The translations under genes were made by a program, and so were the position numbers. From positions 186,001 to 250,000 of the forward strand of contig JAIYAR010000013.1 of assembly GCA_027488985.1 (NCBI GenBank): a stretch of 64,000 nucleotides of DNA, written 5' to 3'. Position 1 is the stretch's first letter; every line of letters begins with the position of its first letter. Below are positions 45,549 through 55,309 of the stretch, in pieces. The notes beneath the pieces were generated by a model that was not told the origin of the DNA, made no database searches, and saw nothing but the letters and a program-made list of their open reading frames with translations. This DNA is from Comamonadaceae bacterium. GTDB taxonomy: Bacteria > Pseudomonadota > Gammaproteobacteria > Burkholderiales > Burkholderiaceae_C.

Positions 45549-46007
45549 ATGAGCATTTACGACAAACTCGCTGAACTCCAGATCACCTTGCCCCCCGTGG
45601 CCATTCCCGCTGCGGCCTACGTGCCTTTCGTGCAGACCGGCAACCTGGTATTCCTGAGCGGCCACATCGCCAAGAAAGATGGCGCCGTCTGGGCCGGCCA
45701 GCTGGGTAAAAACATCAGCACGGAAGAAGGCAAAGCCGCAGCACGCGCCATCGCCATCGACCTGATGGGCACCCTGCACGCCGCCTTGGGTGATCTGAAC
45801 AAGGTCAAGCGCATCGTGAAGGTCATGTCCCTGGTGAACTCCACCGGCGACTTCACCGAACAACACCTGGTGACCAACGGCGCGAGCGAGCTGTTCGGTC
45901 AGGTCTTCGGGCCCCAGGTCGGCGCCCATGCCCGCAGCGCGTTCGGCGTGGCGCAGATCCCCATGGGTGCTTGTGTAGAAATCGAGCTGATCGCCGAAGT
46001 AGCTTGA
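45549..46007 (+). CDS. RidA/YjgF-family protein
   Basis: A 152-residue protein of the Rid superfamily, whose archetype hydrolyses reactive enamine/imine intermediates made by PLP enzymes. Segments: YVPFVQTGNLVFLSGHIAKKDG, IAIDLMGTLHAALGDLNKVKRIVKV, and the ligand-binding arginine region ARSAFGVAQIPMGACVEIELIAEV. The length (over 130 residues) and sequence place it in the longer YjgH/Rid4-7-like group rather than RidA itself. The start at 45549 follows a full dispersed element. It ends at a hairpin shared with convergent folK. Confidence 0.88.
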   Translation: MSIYDKLAELQITLPPVAIPAAAYVPFVQTGNLVFLSGHIAKKDGAVWAGQLGKNISTEEGKAAARAIAIDLMGTLHAALGDLNKVKRIVKVMSLVNSTGDFTEQHLVTNGASELFGQVFGPQVGAHARSAFGVAQIPMGACVEIELIAEVA

Positions 46008-46011
46008 GGCT

Positions 46012-46029
46012 GAGGCCTTTTTTGGCCTC
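46012..46029. terminator. Candidate terminator between the rid and folK genes
   Basis: GAGGCC (46012-46017), loop of six T, GGCCTC (46024-46029). The T-run is in the loop, so termination efficiency is doubtful. Confidence 0.4.
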
Positions 46030-46034
46030 TGGCT

Positions 46035-46511
46035 TTACGCGTCCAGCCGCCAGATGCCTTGCCCGCGCACGGCATCGATCTGGTCGGCAGACACCTGTTC
46101 AGGAGCAAGTTCGGCCAGCGGCATCAGTACAAATGCACGCTCGTTCATGCGGGGATGCGGGATGGTCAGCAAGGGGCTGTCAATGCGGGCACTGCCGTAC
46201 AGCAGCACATCCAAGTCGAGGGTACGTGGGGCGTTGCGGTAGGGGCGCTCACGCCCGGCCTGCAGCTCTTGCTGTTGTAGTGCGGCCAGCAATGCAGGCG
46301 CACTGAGGCAGGTGCTGATTTCGGCCACCGCATTCATATAGTCCGGACCGGTGGAGTCCACCGGGGTACTGCCGTAGAAACCGGAGGCACGCACCAGACG
46401 GCTGGCGGGCAGGCGCTCCAGCCCTTCCAGCGCGGTGCGCAAGGCAGCCATGGGGTCGCCCAGATTGGCTCCCAAGCCGATGTAGGCGCGGACCGGATCG
46501 CGCAGGATCAT
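46035..46511 (-). CDS. folK: 6-hydroxymethyl-7,8-dihydropterin pyrophosphokinase
   Basis: FolK transfers pyrophosphate from ATP to 6-hydroxymethyl-dihydropterin in folate synthesis. The 158 residues fit. Motifs: AYIGLGANLGDPMAALRTAL at the N-terminus, RNAPRTLDLDVLLYG (metal-binding DxD and substrate contacts) and LTIPHPRMNERAFVLMPLAELAPE. It is last of a five-gene minus-strand operon, 3 bases after pcnB, an order common in Betaproteobacteria. Confidence 0.96.
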   Translation of the reverse strand: MILRDPVRAYIGLGANLGDPMAALRTALEGLERLPASRLVRASGFYGSTPVDSTGPDYMNAVAEISTCLSAPALLAALQQQELQAGRERPYRNAPRTLDLDVLLYGSARIDSPLLTIPHPRMNERAFVLMPLAELAPEQVSADQIDAVRGQGIWRLDA

Positions 46512-46514
46512 GGC

Positions 46515-48110
46515 TTACTCGGCCGAGGGGGCTGATCCGCCCTCACCCGCGCCACGGGCCGCGCCACCGCGACGACGGCGGCGACGCTTGCGCGGCGCAT
46601 CCCCGGTCGAGTCAGCTGCAGATTCCGGAAACTCCGGCTCGGATGACTCGTCACCGGACTGGCTAGAAGATGGAATCGGCCGTGGGTCACGCGCCGGTTT
46701 GGCAGCACGCGGACCTTTGGGAGCCTGCTTGCGCTGTTGCTGCTGTTCGGCGCGCACCTGGTCCACCATGTCCTGGCGCACTTCGTCGCTGGCCATGCTG
46801 AACTCTTGCCACCAGTCGGCCAGGGTCTCATCAATTTCGCCGGCGTCTGCACGCAAGCGCATGAAATCGAAGGAGGCACGGAATCGGGGTTGCTCCACCA
46901 TGCCGAAGGGTGTGCTGCCCACGCGCTTGTCAAAGCGGGGTTGCATCAGCCAGATTTCGCGCATGTCACCGGCCAGCTTGCCGCGGCCGGACACATCACC
47001 GATGCGGGCATTGAACACATCTTCAATCGCGTCCTGCAATGCCGGATGGCTGTGCTGACCGCTTTGGAGGCGTTGGGCCCAACCGTCACGCACATCAGCC
47101 CACAACACACAGGCCAGCAGGAAGCTGGGTGCCACCGGTTTGCCCTCACCCACGCGGCGGTCGGTGTCTTTGAGGGCTGCGGCCACAAAGGGCTGCTCGC
47201 CCCGCTCGACCACCACATCCAACAAGGGGTAGATGCCGGTGGCCAGTCCCAAAACCTTGAGCTGCTCGATGGAAGCCAACGCGTGGCCGGTTTGCAGCAG
47301 CTTGAGCATTTCGTCAAACAAACGGCTCTGGGGCACGTCGTTCAGCAGCTTCTGGCTCTTGATCAAGGGCCCTGCCGTTTTGGGCTCCAGCTTGAATCCC
47401 AAAGGGCTCAGCTTGGCCGCGAAACGGACCGCGCGGATGATGCGCACCGGGTCTTCCCGGTAGCGGGTAGCGGCGTCGCCGATCATGCGCAGGGTGCGGC
47501 TCTTGGAGTCCTTCAGGCCATTGTGATAGTCGACCACGATCTGGGTTTCGGGGTCGTAGTACATGGCGTTGATGGTGAAGTCGCGGCGCACCGCATCTTC
47601 TTCCTGCGGTCCCCAGACGTTGTCGCGCAAGACGCGTCCCGTGCTGTCCACCGCGTGCTTCATGCCAGCGAGCTCGCTCTTGCTGGTGCGTTCGTTGCCG
47701 GCCACTTGTTCGGCGGCAGCGTTGTCCAGGTAGGCGCGGAAGGTGGAAACCTCGATCACCTCATGCTCGCGCCCGCGGCCATACACCACGTGCACGATGC
47801 GAAAACGCCGCCCGATGATGAAGGCCCGGCGGAACAGGCCCTTGACCTGCTCAGGGGTGGCGTTGGTCGCCACATCAAAGTCCTTGGGCCGCAAACCGAC
47901 CAGCAGGTCACGCACCGCACCACCCACTACATAAGCCTCAAAACCGGCCTGCTTGAGGGTGCGCACCACGTTCACAGCGCGCTCGTCCACCAAGCTGGGA
48001 TCGATGCCGTGCACCGACACGGGAATGTCCACCCGTTTGCCGAACTGCGGCTTTTTGCTGGTGCCTGCGGAGCTCTTGCCCAGCAATTTGTCGATAAATT
48101 TTTTGATCAA
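46515..48110 (-). CDS. pcnB: Poly(A) polymerase I
   Basis: PcnB adds poly(A) tails that direct RNA to degradation. The protein has 531 residues. The nucleotidyltransferase head shows AYVVGGAVRDLLVGLRPKDFDVATN (catalytic DxD). FIIGRRFRIVHVVYGRGREHEVIEV follows, and then RDFTINAMYYDP and EDPVRIIRAVRFAAKL. The C-terminal tail is low-complexity and strongly basic (RKRRRRRRGGAARGAG), probably for RNA binding, as in other Burkholderiales. It lies between the HAD hydrolase and folK genes in the operon. Confidence 0.95.
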   Translation of the reverse strand: MIKKFIDKLLGKSSAGTSKKPQFGKRVDIPVSVHGIDPSLVDERAVNVVRTLKQAGFEAYVVGGAVRDLLVGLRPKDFDVATNATPEQVKGLFRRAFIIGRRFRIVHVVYGRGREHEVIEVSTFRAYLDNAAAEQVAGNERTSKSELAGMKHAVDSTGRVLRDNVWGPQEEDAVRRDFTINAMYYDPETQIVVDYHNGLKDSKSRTLRMIGDAATRYREDPVRIIRAVRFAAKLSPLGFKLEPKTAGPLIKSQKLLNDVPQSRLFDEMLKLLQTGHALASIEQLKVLGLATGIYPLLDVVVERGEQPFVAAALKDTDRRVGEGKPVAPSFLLACVLWADVRDGWAQRLQSGQHSHPALQDAIEDVFNARIGDVSGRGKLAGDMREIWLMQPRFDKRVGSTPFGMVEQPRFRASFDFMRLRADAGEIDETLADWWQEFSMASDEVRQDMVDQVRAEQQQQRKQAPKGPRAAKPARDPRPIPSSSQSGDESSEPEFPESAADSTGDAPRKRRRRRRGGAARGAGEGGSAPSAE

Positions 48111-48140
48111 GTTCTTTTTCCTAGCGGTCCTGCCCGGGGG

Positions 48141-48827
48141 TCAGGAGAAGAGCTCGAGTATGCGCCATCCACGCTGCTCGGCCAGTGCGCGCAAGCGCGG
48201 GTCGGGGTTGGTGGCGACCGCCACATCGGCTTTTTCCATCAGGGGGAGATCGTTCATGGAGTCTGAATAGAAAGTGGTGTGCACCCCCTCCCAGCTCAAG
48301 CCGCGGTCCGCCAGCCATTGGTTCACCCGGGTAACTTTGCCCTCACGGAACGAAGGCACACCGGCAATCTCGCCGGTGTACCAGCCGGTGCCAGCCGGAG
48401 CGTCGTCGGTAACCAGATCGACGGCGATCAGATCTTCCACACCGAATGCGGTCGCAATCGGACGGGTCACAAAGGCGTTGGTCGCAGTGACGATGACCAC
48501 CGCATCCCCCGCAGCCTGGTGGTCCTGCACCAGCTTCAAGGCCTGCGGTTGGATGGACTTTCGGATCACAGCGCTCATGAAATCTGCGTGAGCAGCTATC
48601 GATTTGGTAGCACCTTGGCGGATAACTGCTGCTGTAGCAAACCGGATATAGGCATGTATATCGAGTGTGCCGGCCTTGTAGTGCTCGTAGAACTCGTGGT
48701 TCTTTTGCTTGAAGGTCTCAGCGTCTGTCCAGCCCAACGCAGTGGTGAATTCGCCCCAGGCGTAGTCGGAGTCCAGCGGAATCAGGGTGTGGTCCAAGTC
48801 AAACAGGGCAATCTTTTTCACGGTCAT
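48141..48827 (-). CDS. HAD-IB family phosphatase
   Basis: A 228-residue SerB-like hydrolase. Motif I is LFDLDHTLIPLDSDYAWGEF, motif II VIVTATNAFVTRPIA, and motifs III/IV FREGKVTRVNQWL and FYSDSMNDLPLMEKADVAVATNPDPRL. The family covers phosphoserine phosphatase-like enzymes, including histidinol phosphatases found in Actinobacteria and Betaproteobacteria; the substrate is open. A dispersed element encodes about residues 72-85. The start overlaps the hda stop by 4 bases (ATGA), so the genes are coupled. Confidence 0.9.
   Translation of the reverse strand: MTVKKIALFDLDHTLIPLDSDYAWGEFTTALGWTDAETFKQKNHEFYEHYKAGTLDIHAYIRFATAAVIRQGATKSIAAHADFMSAVIRKSIQPQALKLVQDHQAAGDAVVIVTATNAFVTRPIATAFGVEDLIAVDLVTDDAPAGTGWYTGEIAGVPSFREGKVTRVNQWLADRGLSWEGVHTTFYSDSMNDLPLMEKADVAVATNPDPRLRALAEQRGWRILELFS
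48571..48612 (+). repeat. Dispersed palindromic element, copy 11 (inside the HAD gene)
   Basis: GCGCTCATGAAATCTGCGTG, then AGCAGCTATC, then ATTTGGTAGCA. It encodes about residues 72-85 on the opposite strand. Confidence 0.72.
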
Positions 48828-49507
48828 GTGTTTTCCAGCATGGATTTGATCAGGGGAATCGTGATGGCGCGCTGGGTTTGCAGGGAGTAGCCGTCCATGA
48901 GATCCAGCAACTCCATCAGGCTGCCTAGGTCGCGGCTGAAGCGGTTGAGTATGAAATCCATTACTTCATCGCCCAGAAACACCCCCCGCGCATCGGCGGC
49001 CTGGCGCAGCACACTGCGGCGCTCGGTCTCACTCAGTAGTTGCAGCCCGAAAATATGGCCCCAGCCGAGACGTGTGCGCAGGTCGTCGCGCAGTTTGAGC
49101 TCTACCGGAGCGAAGTCACCCGCTGCCAGCACCGGTTTGTGGTGCGTCTGGGCGTTCACAAACCAGTTAAAGGCAGCATGTTGCTGCTCTGCAGTGAAAA
49201 GATGCACATCATCCAGCAGCACTGCGGCCCAGTTTTCATCGAAGTCAGAGGGGGCGTCCGAGGCGCCCAACCAGCCCACGCGGGCACCCTGCTCCCGCAG
49301 GCCTTCATGGGCCGCTTTGAGCAGGTGGGTTTTGCCGCTGCCCTCGGGACCCCAAAAATAGGTGGGAACCGGCGAACGGCTGGAAGCATTGCCCTTATCA
49401 CCTATCCACAGAGTCAAATGCTTGAGAGCCGCTTCGTTGGGGCCGGCAAAAAAGTTGGCCACTGTGGGGCCGGCGGACAAGCCGATGTCCAGCGCGATCT
49501 GTTTCAT
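48824..49507 (-). CDS. hda: DnaA regulatory inactivator Hda
   Basis: Hda, bound to the DNA clamp, stimulates ATP hydrolysis by DnaA after initiation. The 227 residues begin MKQIALDIGL, containing the clamp-binding QxxLxIxL-type motif (residues 3-10). The AAA core has Walker A GPEGSGKTHLL (about 53-63) and Walker B AVLLDDVHLF. SETERRSVLRQAADARGV and FILNRFSRDLGSLMELLDLMD follow. An upstream in-frame ATG gives an unlikely Cys/Trp-rich leader, so the start at 49507 is chosen. It lies 10 bases downstream of the PerM-type gene. Confidence 0.93.
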   Translation of the reverse strand: MKQIALDIGLSAGPTVANFFAGPNEAALKHLTLWIGDKGNASSRSPVPTYFWGPEGSGKTHLLKAAHEGLREQGARVGWLGASDAPSDFDENWAAVLLDDVHLFTAEQQHAAFNWFVNAQTHHKPVLAAGDFAPVELKLRDDLRTRLGWGHIFGLQLLSETERRSVLRQAADARGVFLGDEVMDFILNRFSRDLGSLMELLDLMDGYSLQTQRAITIPLIKSMLENT

Positions 49508-49517
49508 ACGCAAGAGG

Positions 49518-50600
49518 TCAACCCAGGTACAGGCGGCTGGCCAGATAACCCGCACGGATACGACGTATCGCCACCAGCAGCACTGCACTCGCCGGCAAGG
49601 CCACCAGCACACCGACAAAACCGAACAGCTGGCCGAACGCCAGCAAGGCAAAGATCACGGCCAACGGGTGCAAGCCAATGCGCTCGCCCACAAGACGGGG
49701 GGTGAGCAAGAAGCTTTCCACCACCTGCCCCAAGCCGTACACCACCGCCACCATGATCAAGGGGTAGCCGATGCCGTGCGACGACGAAAACTCCAGCAAC
49801 CCCGCAAACAGGGCCAGCACCAGCCCCACTCCGAAGCCCAGGTAAGGTACAAAAATCGCCAGGCCGGTAAAGATGCCGATGGGCAGGGCCAAGTCCAGAC
49901 CGAAGAGCGCAAGGCCCATGCTGTAGGCAACAGCCAGAATGAGCATCACCAGCAACTGCCCCCGCAAGTACTGACCCAACACCTCGTCAGACTCCTTCAA
50001 AAAGCTGTCGGTTGGGGCACGCAAACGCGGCGGCACCAATTGGCGCAGCTGGCCCATGAAACGGGTCCAGTCCATCAGCATGTAAAACAAAGCTACCGGG
50101 ATCAGGATGGCATTGCCGATTAGGGCAAAAGCGACGCTGCCCCCGAGCTTGACGGAGGCCAGCACCGAACCGAAAGCGTCCTCAAAGTTCGCGTTCAGGT
50201 ACTTCATGACAAAGCCCTTGATGCTGACCACATCCAGATTGAGCTTGATCCCCCACTGGGCCAACAAGGGTTTGAGGGCTTCGTTCAGGCTGTCCAGGAG
50301 CACAGGAAACTGCTCGCGCAACAGAGGCAGCTCTTTGGCCAGAATCGGCACGATCAACAGCAGCACACATAGCAGCACTACCAGGAACAGCACTTCTACG
50401 AGCACGACAGCCACCACACGGGGGATGCGTCCCAAGCCGACATCGTCAATCCAGTCGACCACCGGCGTGAGCGCATACGCCAACACGGCCGCCACCGCAA
50501 AGGGTGCCAACACAGGCGCCAGCAACCACAGCGCGAGCACGGCAGACAGCGCGATGAGGGCCCAGGCGAGGAATCTTTTTTGGGTGGGGGTGAATTGCAT
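49518..50600 (-). CDS. AI-2E family transporter (PerM/UPF0118)
   Basis: A 360-residue inner-membrane protein with about eight helices: [22 protein letters not shown] and [20 protein letters not shown] at the N-terminus, and [22 protein letters not shown]. The C-terminal half contains [20 protein letters not shown] and [23 protein letters not shown], the conserved family signature. Members include putative permeases and Na+/H+ antiporters, and the substrate is not predicted here. It is the first gene of the perM-hda-HAD-pcnB-folK operon and divergent from purM. Confidence 0.92.
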   Translation of the reverse strand: MQFTPTQKRFLAWALIALSAVLALWLLAPVLAPFAVAAVLAYALTPVVDWIDDVGLGRIPRVVAVVLVEVLFLVVLLCVLLLIVPILAKELPLLREQFPVLLDSLNEALKPLLAQWGIKLNLDVVSIKGFVMKYLNANFEDAFGSVLASVKLGGSVAFALIGNAILIPVALFYMLMDWTRFMGQLRQLVPPRLRAPTDSFLKESDEVLGQYLRGQLLVMLILAVAYSMGLALFGLDLALPIGIFTGLAIFVPYLGFGVGLVLALFAGLLEFSSSHGIGYPLIMVAVVYGLGQVVESFLLTPRLVGERIGLHPLAVIFALLAFGQLFGFVGVLVALPASAVLLVAIRRIRAGYLASRLYLG

Positions 50601-50684
50601 TCGGGAAAGAGAGGGGGCAAACCCTTAAAATCTGGGCAAATTCTATCGGGGTCTGCCTCTGTCCTTCCCCAAAAGCTACTTCCC

Positions 50685-51734
50685 ATGACCCAATCTTCTG
50701 CTTCCACTCCCCTTTCCTACAAAGACGCCGGTGTCGATATCGTTGCCGGCGACGCGCTGGTTGAACGCATCAAGCCCCTGGCAAAAAAGACCATGCGCGA
50801 AGGCGTGCTGGCCGGTATCGGCGGTTTCGGCGCCCTGTTTGAAGTACCCAAGCGCTACAAGGAACCTGTGCTGGTGAGCGGCACCGATGGTGTGGGCACC
50901 AAGCTCAAACTCGCATTTGTGTGGAACATGCACGACACCGTGGGCATCGACCTGGTGGCCATGAGCGTGAACGACGTGCTGGTCCAAGGTGCCGAGCCCC
51001 TGTTCTTCCTGGACTACTTTGCCTGCGGCAAGCTGGACGTGGACACCGCTGCCGCTGTCGTGGGTGGCATTGCCAAGGGCTGCGAGCTCTCCGGCTGCGC
51101 ATTGATCGGCGGCGAAACCGCTGAGATGCCTGGCATGTACCCCGCTGGGGAATACGACTTGGCGGGCTTTGCCGTGGGCGCGGTTGAAAAATCCAAGATC
51201 CTGACCGGCGCCGACGTGAAAGCCGGCGACGTGGTGTTGGGTCTGGCATCAAGCGGCGTGCACTCCAACGGCTTCAGCCTGGTGCGCAAATGCATCGAGC
51301 GCGCTGAAGGCGCTGGCACCGTCCCCGCAACGCTAGACGGCAAGCCCTTCAAGCAAGCCATCATGGAACCCACCCGCTTGTACGTGCTGAACGTATTGGC
51401 TGCGTTGGCAAAACACCCCATCAAGGCGTTGGCCCATATCACCGGTGGTGGCCTGCTGGAAAACATTCCCCGTGTGCTGCCTGAAGGCTTGGCGGCGCAT
51501 CTGGTCAAGGGCAGCTGGCCTCAGACCGAGTTGTTTGCCTGGCTGCAGAAAACCGCCGGCATTGACGACATCGAGATGAACCGTACCTTCAACAACGGCA
51601 TCGGCATGGTGGTGGTGGTGGATGCTGCCCAAGCCGAAGCCACCGCAGCCACCCTGCGTGCCAGCGGCGAGACCGTGTACACCGTAGGCGTGATTGCCGC
51701 ACAAGGTGCAGGCGAACAAGTCGTCGTCTCCTGA
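50685..51734 (+). CDS. purM: Phosphoribosylformylglycinamidine cyclo-ligase
   Basis: PurM forms aminoimidazole ribonucleotide from FGAM with ATP in purine synthesis. The 349 residues match the family. Motifs: [75 protein letters not shown] and [17 protein letters not shown]. The ATG at 50685 is chosen over an upstream in-frame start because conserved sequence starts there. It is divergent from the PerM-type gene, an arrangement frequent in Betaproteobacteria. A perfect 10-base stem follows the stop. Confidence 0.97.
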   Translation: MTQSSASTPLSYKDAGVDIVAGDALVERIKPLAKKTMREGVLAGIGGFGALFEVPKRYKEPVLVSGTDGVGTKLKLAFVWNMHDTVGIDLVAMSVNDVLVQGAEPLFFLDYFACGKLDVDTAAAVVGGIAKGCELSGCALIGGETAEMPGMYPAGEYDLAGFAVGAVEKSKILTGADVKAGDVVLGLASSGVHSNGFSLVRKCIERAEGAGTVPATLDGKPFKQAIMEPTRLYVLNVLAALAKHPIKALAHITGGGLLENIPRVLPEGLAAHLVKGSWPQTELFAWLQKTAGIDDIEMNRTFNNGIGMVVVVDAAQAEATAATLRASGETVYTVGVIAAQGAGEQVVVS

Positions 51735-51747
51735 TCGAGGCAGCTCC

Positions 51748-51770
51748 CGGAGCCGCTGGTAGCGGCTCCG
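51748..51770 (+). terminator. Candidate terminator after purM
   Basis: CGGAGCCGCT (51748-51757), loop GGT, AGCGGCTCCG (51761-51770): a perfect 10-base stem, but without a T-run. Confidence 0.5.
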
Positions 51771-51781
51771 AAATCAGCGGT

Positions 51782-51830
51782 TGCTAGTAAATTTATAGCT
51801 GCTCGCGCACAGCAGCTGTGGACTTTTGGG
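51782..51830 (-). repeat. Dispersed palindromic element, copy 12 (intergenic, purM-parA)
   Basis: TGCTAGTAAATTTATAGCTG, then CTCGCGCACAGCAGC, then a degenerate end. Confidence 0.65.
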
Positions 51831-51877
51831 CTTTTTGGGCTCAAACTGGAGGCATCGTTGGCTCCGGGGTAATGCGT

Positions 51878-52744
51878 ATGCCGGTTATTGCAGTCATCAA
51901 CCGCAAAGGTGGCAGTGGGAAAAGCACCATGGCCACCCATTTGGCCGCGTGGCTGGCCAACCAGAAAATTGCCGTCATGTTGGGCGATGTGGATCGGCAA
52001 CAATCCACCCGCACCTGGCTCAAGAGACGGCCCCCGCAGCTCGCCCCTATCGCCGGTTGGGCGGTAGACCAAAAAAACACCCTCAAAGCACCTGCCGGCA
52101 TTACCCACGTGGTGCTCGACACCCCCGGCGGCATGCACGGCTTTGAACTCGCCAAAGTGATCATGTCTGCCGACACCGTACTGATGCCGGTGTGCAACTC
52201 CCTGTTTGACCGTGAATCCGCCAGTGCTTGCCTGCAGGAACTGCGTGCCCTGCCTCGCATAGCCTCAGGACGCTGCCGGGTGGGCGTGGTGGGTATGCGG
52301 CTTGATGCCCGCACCAAAGGCGCAGAAACGCTGCGCACCTGGGCTGACGCGCATGCGGTGGAGTTTGTGGGGGTACTGCGTGAAACCCAGGTGTATGTGC
52401 GTAGCCTGGAGAGCGGCTTCACGATCTTCGATCCCCACAAGCCTTTGCAAAGTGCGGACATTGCACAGTGGGAGTCCATTTTGAACTGGACGATGAACAA
52501 GGCAGTGGCGCCATCCGTAGCGGTCCAGGAGACAGCCACCGCCCCAGCCGAAAAGCGGGCTATTGCCTCACCCCGTGCGACCAGTTTGATGCCGGCACAA
52601 GAGTCAATGGTGCACGGAAGTCGCCTCACGGTTTTTGCCCACAGCCCCAAGCCGGCAAATGAAGACCACGCGCCCGTCACCCCGCTCCGTGCGGCCGGCT
52701 CACAGGCACTCCCGCAATACCTGCTGCGTCAACCCGCCGCCTGA
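51878..52744 (+). CDS. ParA-family ATPase, orphan, with disordered C-terminal tail
   Basis: 288 residues. Deviant Walker A is VINRKGGSGKSTMATHLAAWL (residues 6-26), the DNA-binding arginine of Walker A' DVDRQQSTRTW, and Walker B VVLDTPGGMHGFELAKV. It is a shorter ParA class, similar to those found with chemotaxis or cellulose-synthesis machinery. The C-terminal 70 or so residues are rich in Pro, Ala, Ser and Thr and look disordered. No ParB, cellulose or chemotaxis genes are adjacent. GGGGT lies 7 bases before the ATG at 51878. An ATG two codons upstream is also possible. Confidence 0.82.
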   Translation: MPVIAVINRKGGSGKSTMATHLAAWLANQKIAVMLGDVDRQQSTRTWLKRRPPQLAPIAGWAVDQKNTLKAPAGITHVVLDTPGGMHGFELAKVIMSADTVLMPVCNSLFDRESASACLQELRALPRIASGRCRVGVVGMRLDARTKGAETLRTWADAHAVEFVGVLRETQVYVRSLESGFTIFDPHKPLQSADIAQWESILNWTMNKAVAPSVAVQETATAPAEKRAIASPRATSLMPAQESMVHGSRLTVFAHSPKPANEDHAPVTPLRAAGSQALPQYLLRQPAA

Positions 52745-52769
52745 CACAATCGGTGCGGCAAGGCGGGAA

Positions 52770-53624
52770 TCAAAGCCCGGTTTGTGTGCGGATCGCCTTG
52801 ACCTGATCGACAACCTGGTCCACATCCACCACTTTGTCGGCATGTTCCAGATAGAGCTCGAGATCCGCCAAAGCCTCCCGGTGGTGTCCGAGCTCCGCAT
52901 GGGCCAAGCCCCGGTCCCGGTACTCGGACCAGGACTCGGGCAAAAGCACCACCAGACGCTCCTGCACAGCTAACAGCCGTTGCCAGTCCTGCTGGGAACG
53001 ATAAATTTCTTTGAGGTTGCGCAGCATGCGTGCCACGATATCCCGTGGGGTAGCCGATTGCAGATACAAACCCAAGGGTGCTTCAAATTCATCCACCAGC
53101 CCGCTGCGACGACGGTAGGGCTCCAGCAGCTCGGACAGCTCTTCACGGCTGAGCGACCTGCCGGACATCGGGTCAATGACCGCCTGCCCCATGGGCAAGC
53201 TGACCTTCACCATGAAGTGACCGGGAAAACTCACCCCGTGCGCCTCCAAATTCAGGCCCTGAGCCAGCTCCATCCACAGTACCGCGAGTGAAATCGGAAT
53301 ACCCCGGCGAGTACGCAACATGACCGGGACAAAGCTGTTGTCCGGGTCGTAATAGTTGTTGACGTTGCCTGCGAATCCGAGATCGGTAAAGAAAAACTGG
53401 TTCAGTACCCGCACTCGCTGGAGTGCAGATGCATCGTCAGCCAGACGCCTGCGCACGCGGGCCAGCAACTGATCCACCTCGCCGATGCTGGCTTGCATAT
53501 CGAGCTCGGGGTATTCGTCTTGCGCCAGCGAAAGCGCCGCTTCAAACAGCGCAAAGTCACTGTCGTCCTGCACCAAGCTGGCGAAGTACTCCAGCGGAGA
53601 AGGTAGAGACACATCCAGCTTCAT
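52770..53624 (-). CDS. SirB1-family transglutaminase-like/TPR protein
   Basis: 284 residues. The N-terminal two-thirds is the inactive transglutaminase-like SirB1 domain: LNQFFFTDLGFAGNVNNYYDPDNSF, RTRRGIPISLAVLWMELAQGL and SFPGHFMVKVSL. The usual catalytic cysteine position is occupied by serine in the GIPIS segment. A helical TPR-like tail follows (LLPESWSEYRDRGLAHAELGHHREALADLELYLE). SirB1-type proteins are widely conserved and of uncertain function. It lies 15 bases downstream of murJ, the usual neighbour in Betaproteobacteria. Confidence 0.9.
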   Translation of the reverse strand: MKLDVSLPSPLEYFASLVQDDSDFALFEAALSLAQDEYPELDMQASIGEVDQLLARVRRRLADDASALQRVRVLNQFFFTDLGFAGNVNNYYDPDNSFVPVMLRTRRGIPISLAVLWMELAQGLNLEAHGVSFPGHFMVKVSLPMGQAVIDPMSGRSLSREELSELLEPYRRRSGLVDEFEAPLGLYLQSATPRDIVARMLRNLKEIYRSQQDWQRLLAVQERLVVLLPESWSEYRDRGLAHAELGHHREALADLELYLEHADKVVDVDQVVDQVKAIRTQTGL

Positions 53625-53639
53625 GGTTCACCTCCCGTT

Positions 53640-55205
<1,566 letters not shown>

Positions 55206-55309
55206 TGGCCGGAGTGTAGCCGCCGTCGAGTAAAGCCCGACAAACAGCATTGGGGGCATTCAGTTTCATGATTGAATGAACGCCCTTGAGCGGGAACCCA
55301 GGAATTACC

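Noticed and set aside
47361..47372. TTGATCAAGGG in pcnB as an FNR-type site
   Set aside because: It lies inside coding sequence, lacks the 4-base spacer of the FNR consensus and has no adjacent start.
46737..48266. A 509-codon plus-strand frame opposite pcnB
   Set aside because: Antisense shadow; pcnB motifs are unambiguous on the minus strand.
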